A model generated the notes under the pieces. The model did no database searches. It was not told the origin of the DNA and worked only from the letters and a program-made list of their open reading frames with translations. Source: Clostridium lundense DSM 17049 (GTDB taxonomy: Bacteria; Bacillota; Clostridia; Clostridiales; Clostridiaceae). From it: a stretch of DNA of 64,000 nucleotides. The DNA lies in contig NZ_JHVC01000013.1 of NCBI RefSeq assembly GCF_000619945.1, positions 1 through 64,000 on the forward strand. Direction: 5' to 3'. The translations under genes and the position numbers were made by a program. Shown here in pieces: positions 61,302 to 64,000 of this stretch (positions are counted from its first letter, which is position 1; each line of letters begins with the position of its first letter).

Positions 61302-61847
61302 TTATAAAACTAAAATATTATTAACAACTCTTCCGTATAAATCCTTAAGAGATATACTATCAATTCCAGTTACATAATTAGTATCAAAAACTCCCTTTAT
61401 ATAGACACTAGCAACAAATTCGCTTCCATCATCAATAACGGGTTCTGCTAACACACCAACAGCCTTTTCAGACCCATCTTTCACAAATAAAAAAGACCCT
61501 GCAGCATGAGCAGTAGTAAGTCCAGTTGTTACCGTTACAGTTTTTGTTCCAGTATTTATATTAGTTACAGCTCCAAGGTCTTCAAGCGCAGTTCCATCTG
61601 CTTTCATAATATGAACAGAATCACCAATTTTAACAGGAATACTGTCAATAACAAGTTGCGTAGCAGACACTGCTGCATCGGCTGTTAAAGTAGCTCTTCT
61701 TACTTTTTCTGCATATCCATCCTCTTTTACTCCCACAATACATCCTGTATCAATATCACCAGAATTTAAAAAGGTAAGTGGAATTTTAACACAACATTCT
61801 CCTGCCACATAACGGGGATCTCTATCTACATAAATAACTTCACTCAT
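61302..61847 (-). CDS. Head decoration-like protein
   Basis: 181 residues, beta-rich and Thr/Val-rich (VYVDRDPRYVAGECCVKIPLTFLNSGDIDTGCIVG; VTVTTGLTTAHAAGSFLFV). Position between protease/scaffold and capsid genes is that of decoration or capsid-stabilising proteins. Family assignment is by place and composition. Confidence 0.65.
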   Translation of the reverse strand: MSEVIYVDRDPRYVAGECCVKIPLTFLNSGDIDTGCIVGVKEDGYAEKVRRATLTADAAVSATQLVIDSIPVKIGDSVHIMKADGTALEDLGAVTNINTGTKTVTVTTGLTTAHAAGSFLFVKDGSEKAVGVLAEPVIDDGSEFVASVYIKGVFDTNYVTGIDSISLKDLYGRVVNNILVL

Positions 61848-61866
61848 AGCTTACGCCTCCTTTAAA

Positions 61867-62406
61867 TTAAAGAATATATTTTCCATCATCAGTAATCTTG
61901 CCGCCAAGAGCTTTGATGTCTTCATCTGCAAGCTTCTTATAATCTTCATCATTCTCACCAGTTTTTTGTGAATATTGAGAACCAAACTGAACATACTTAA
62001 CTCTTGAAGTCTCTGGCAAGCTTCCAAGCATATCATAAATCATGTCTGAAAGCTTCTTTTCACTATTATCAGCAAGTTTTATAGTGCTTGAAGTTGGCAT
62101 TGCAAGAAGTAGCTCTTTAGCCTTGTCACAAAGTACAGGAGGTATTCCTTTAAGCTTAAGCTCAGAAAGCTTCATCTCAACTTCCTTTTCTTCATTGACT
62201 TTCTTTATGCCAGTATTATCATTTTCCAAATCGGATAACTTTTTCTTTACAGCCTCCAGCTCTGCTAAAAGTTTTGCATTTGAATCTTCATCCTTTCCAT
62301 CTGCCCCCTCAACTTTTTGAGGTTCGGTTGGAGACACATCTGAAAGTTTCATCTTTGTAGTCAGTGCAGTAAAAAAATCTGATAACTTCTTTAAAAATTC
62401 ATCCAT
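61867..62406 (-). CDS. Nested in-frame scaffold protein (Mu gpZ-like)
   Basis: 179 residues starting at the internal ATG (MDEFLKKLSDFFTAL), preceded by AGAGAGGG with 7-nt spacing. It covers the scaffold part without protease. Made separately it would supply excess scaffold for head assembly. Existence inferred from RBS and the Mu model. Confidence 0.6.
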   Translation of the reverse strand: MDEFLKKLSDFFTALTTKMKLSDVSPTEPQKVEGADGKDEDSNAKLLAELEAVKKKLSDLENDNTGIKKVNEEKEVEMKLSELKLKGIPPVLCDKAKELLLAMPTSSTIKLADNSEKKLSDMIYDMLGSLPETSRVKYVQFGSQYSQKTGENDEDYKKLADEDIKALGGKITDDGKYIL

Positions 62407-62889
62407 TTTATTTCCCTCTCTTTCTTCAAAATCAAGATAAAATTCATTATTATTAACATCTGACAACACCACATTTTCAGGAAGGTGTGTCAAAAAAGGT
62501 TCATTGGTTAAAGCTATAGCAGAAAGTACAGTTCCCACATTCTTGCCTGAAGTCTTTTCAATGTAGTTATCATCATACTCCGCCGAAGCAAACCTGTATT
62601 TCTTTGATTTAATAAGATTCTCCACATTCTCATCACAAGGTTCACAAAGGGCATAAAGCACATTTCCTTCTTGAACAATGTCCTTAATCCATGCCTTAGC
62701 TTCAGCATCTCCAAAAGTAGAAGAATCACTTTTATCATGTCCAATCCTTATAAAAGGAGGTCTTCCGAGTGCATTTTCTTTAAAATTATTAACAAATTGT
62801 CTAAACTTTTCTGGAGAACCTTTAATGGTTCCGTATTTTGGATGTTTCCATTCACCAAGTCTAAAAAAAGGTATTTTTAAAAGTCCCAT
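61867..62889 (-). CDS. Prohead protease with C-terminal scaffold (Mu gpI-like)
   Basis: 340 residues. N-terminal protease part (about 1-155; PFFRLGEWKHPKYGTIKGSPEKFRQFVNNF, GRPPFIRIGHDKSD, LSAIALTNEPFL) of the Mu gpI/PF10123 family, followed by a helical, Lys/Glu-rich scaffold with coiled coil (NAKLLAELEAVKKKLSDLEND). A strong internal RBS with ATG at codon 162 suggests a second, shorter scaffold product from the same frame, as known for Mu I/Z. Confidence 0.83.
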   Translation of the reverse strand: MGLLKIPFFRLGEWKHPKYGTIKGSPEKFRQFVNNFKENALGRPPFIRIGHDKSDSSTFGDAEAKAWIKDIVQEGNVLYALCEPCDENVENLIKSKKYRFASAEYDDNYIEKTSGKNVGTVLSAIALTNEPFLTHLPENVVLSDVNNNEFYLDFEEREGNKMDEFLKKLSDFFTALTTKMKLSDVSPTEPQKVEGADGKDEDSNAKLLAELEAVKKKLSDLENDNTGIKKVNEEKEVEMKLSELKLKGIPPVLCDKAKELLLAMPTSSTIKLADNSEKKLSDMIYDMLGSLPETSRVKYVQFGSQYSQKTGENDEDYKKLADEDIKALGGKITDDGKYIL

Positions 62890-63059
62890 TAATAAAATTC
62901 ACCTCCTTTCAAATCCAAATATATAGGACAAGCATATACATAACGTCATAACGCGTTATTACGGACTTCTATTAAACGAAAATACCTTGTAGGTATATTT
63001 ACCCTTTTTAAAAGTCCAAGCCCTTAAAAAGGCTTTAAATTAATTGTTTTAAATTTATA
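62890..63059. other. Intergenic region within the head module
   Basis: 170 bp with the protease RBS at its left end, the palindrome ATAACGCGTTAT (62948-62959) and a small TACC-TTG-TAGGTA-type hairpin near 62983-62997. No ORF. The gap is long for this operon and may hold a secondary promoter or an operator. Confidence 0.4.
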
Positions 63060-63881
63060 TTAGGTTGTCCTCCAACCAGCAGGTAAAGAAGCTGTCATTG
63101 ACCAATCAAGCTGCTTATCTGTCGGCTTTTCAAAGTAAGGTTTAAGAATACTTCTGCATCTTCCATGCAGTGGGGGAGTATTCATAGCAAGCTCTGTAGA
63201 ATCAAGTCTCATTACTAGCCCATGTCTTGATCTACATTGGTCACTTGTCCTTCCATCCATAATTGCTGAAAATTGAACATACTCAACACCATCTTCATAA
63301 AATGAAGTAACTCTTCCCTTATTGTAGTAATAGGTGCTTTCTGTAATACTTATTAGCTCACCACGATCCATACAGGTATTTAAAGTTTTTGATATCTGTT
63401 TTTCAACTTCAAGCTCATCAGCACCCTTAATCTTTTCCCTCATTATATTCTTAATAGTTTCTACAATGTCTTGCGTTACATTGCCCGATAAAACAAGCTG
63501 CCTTTTACTTATAGCAGACATAGCATTTTCAGGATAAATCCAGAAGCTTATATCAATCTCTGGAGGGAGTGGCTCTGCTAATTTTAAAGCTTTAAGCTTT
63601 TTAAACTCTTTAACTTCTCTTCCTGAAGCTATAACTTCATATTTTCCATGAAGCCTTCCCATGTTAAAACAATTGAAGCTATGCTTCTTGAAAACTTTAT
63701 TTAATTCCTGAGAATATTTTTTAGATATTCTATTGAATTCATCCTCCATTGCTGAAACGCTAATGGGCTTGTATCTAGAAGCAAACTGAAAAAGCTTTTT
63801 AATGATTTTGCCATATTCTTTGAGAAAAATTATATCTTCCTCATCCAGCTCTTTTTTAAATTTACTGTCTAAATCATTCAT
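63060..63881 (-). CDS. Phage minor head protein (Mu gpF/SPP1 gp7-like)
   Basis: 273 residues. The C-terminal head-morphogenesis domain (about 165-262) has ISITESTYYYNKGRVTSF, FSAIMDGRTSDQCRSRHGLVMRLDS and TPPLHGRCRSILKPYF, the conserved end of PF04233. The N-terminal part is helical. It acts in capsid assembly near the portal. Its ATG overlaps the upstream gene's stop by 8 bp. Confidence 0.88.
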   Translation of the reverse strand: MNDLDSKFKKELDEEDIIFLKEYGKIIKKLFQFASRYKPISVSAMEDEFNRISKKYSQELNKVFKKHSFNCFNMGRLHGKYEVIASGREVKEFKKLKALKLAEPLPPEIDISFWIYPENAMSAISKRQLVLSGNVTQDIVETIKNIMREKIKGADELEVEKQISKTLNTCMDRGELISITESTYYYNKGRVTSFYEDGVEYVQFSAIMDGRTSDQCRSRHGLVMRLDSTELAMNTPPLHGRCRSILKPYFEKPTDKQLDWSMTASLPAGWRTT

Positions 63882-64000
63882 CTACACCACCTGCATCCTC
63901 TTTGTATCTCTTGAAGTCTTTCAATGCATTATTCATTACTTCAATATCTGCATCATTCTTTTTAATTTCCTTTTGAGGCATATCAAGAGATGATCTTACA
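63874..64000 (-). CDS. Partial gene: C-terminus of probable portal protein
   Basis: Only the last about 41 codons are in the window (VRSSLDMPQKEIKKNDADIE..., ending KRYKEDAGGVDE) to TGA at 63874-63876. Charged tail without a family signature; placed directly upstream of the minor head gene, where Mu-like phages have the portal (DUF935). Truncated by the window edge. Confidence 0.5.
   Translation of the reverse strand, partial: VRSSLDMPQKEIKKNDADIEVMNNALKDFKRYKEDAGGVDE

Larger units (their letters stand above)
41968..64000 (-). mobile_element. Prophage, late-gene half (right part outside window)
   Basis: From the XRE gene to the right edge all but one gene run leftwards and belong to phage families: portal end, minor head, Mu I-like protease, capsid E, gp36, gpG, sheath, tube, chaperone, tape measure, hub, gp25-like, gpJ, tail-tip, DGR, amidase, holin, methylase. 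Mu-like head plus PBSX/Xkd-like contractile tail. No integrase, terminase or repressor region is in view, so left and right boundaries are approximate; a transposable (Mu-like) life style is possible. Confidence 0.85.

Noticed and set aside
1..64000. CRISPR arrays and tRNA genes
   Set aside because: No regularly spaced direct repeats and no convincing cloverleaf found on reading either strand.

Overview
The window is very AT-rich, with AGGAG-type ribosome binding sites, frequent TTG/GTG starts, S-box riboswitches and families typical of Firmicutes. It reads as a Clostridium sensu stricto chromosome; I do not commit to a species. It divides into a chromosomal part (1 to about 41.9 kb) and the late-gene half of an integrated contractile-tailed prophage (about 41.97 kb to beyond the right edge).

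Chromosomal part, left to right. The promoter and leader of an rRNA operon run off the left edge. Then come small hypothetical genes, an mgtE magnesium transporter behind a 27-codon leader ORF, a stand-alone pyruvate-kinase C-domain protein and an SGNH esterase whose C-terminus is written by a repeat element. A metNIQ methionine importer lies behind two tandem SAM-I riboswitches, each with its own terminator. Further on are a cysteine-desulfurase-like enzyme, an iron alcohol dehydrogenase, an ABC exporter, a pyruvate kinase homologue lacking the C-domain, a MITE-like 160-bp element, an AI-2E-type permease, and a two-component system next to an ABC transporter (lantibiotic/bacitracin-resistance layout). 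A tryptophan-catabolism locus (tryptophanase, NSS transporter, divergent YheO-like regulator) is followed by a CCA-adding enzyme. A complete hexuronate module (uxaC, LacI-type regulator, kdgA, kdgK, TRAP transporter, uxuA, uxuB) carries three copies of a TTGTTnACGTTAACAA-type operator. Three orphan immunity-like genes border the prophage.

Prophage part. Essentially all genes are on the minus strand, so transcription runs from the right edge leftwards: portal end, minor head protein, protease with a nested scaffold, decoration protein, major capsid protein, gp36-like, gpG-like, tail terminator, sheath, a two-cluster ferredoxin, tube, tail chaperone with a -1 frameshift, tape measure, LysM hub protein, hub, baseplate proteins, tail-tip and fibre proteins. 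Then comes a complete diversity-generating retroelement (DGR) and finally amidase, holin, adenine methylase and a small XRE regulator. The head genes look Mu-like and the tail genes PBSX/Xkd-like.

The most striking system is the DGR at 44.4 to 47.4 kb. It has a C-type-lectin/FGE-like variable protein with VR at its C-terminus, a target hairpin, Avd, TR and a reverse transcriptase with the DGR-type LTSQ motif. TR and VR (96 bp each) differ at exactly 11 positions, and every one is an adenine in the sense-strand TR. This is direct evidence of adenine-specific mutagenic homing aimed at a tail-tip protein. The second unusual item is the ferredoxin gene set between the tail sheath and tail tube genes.
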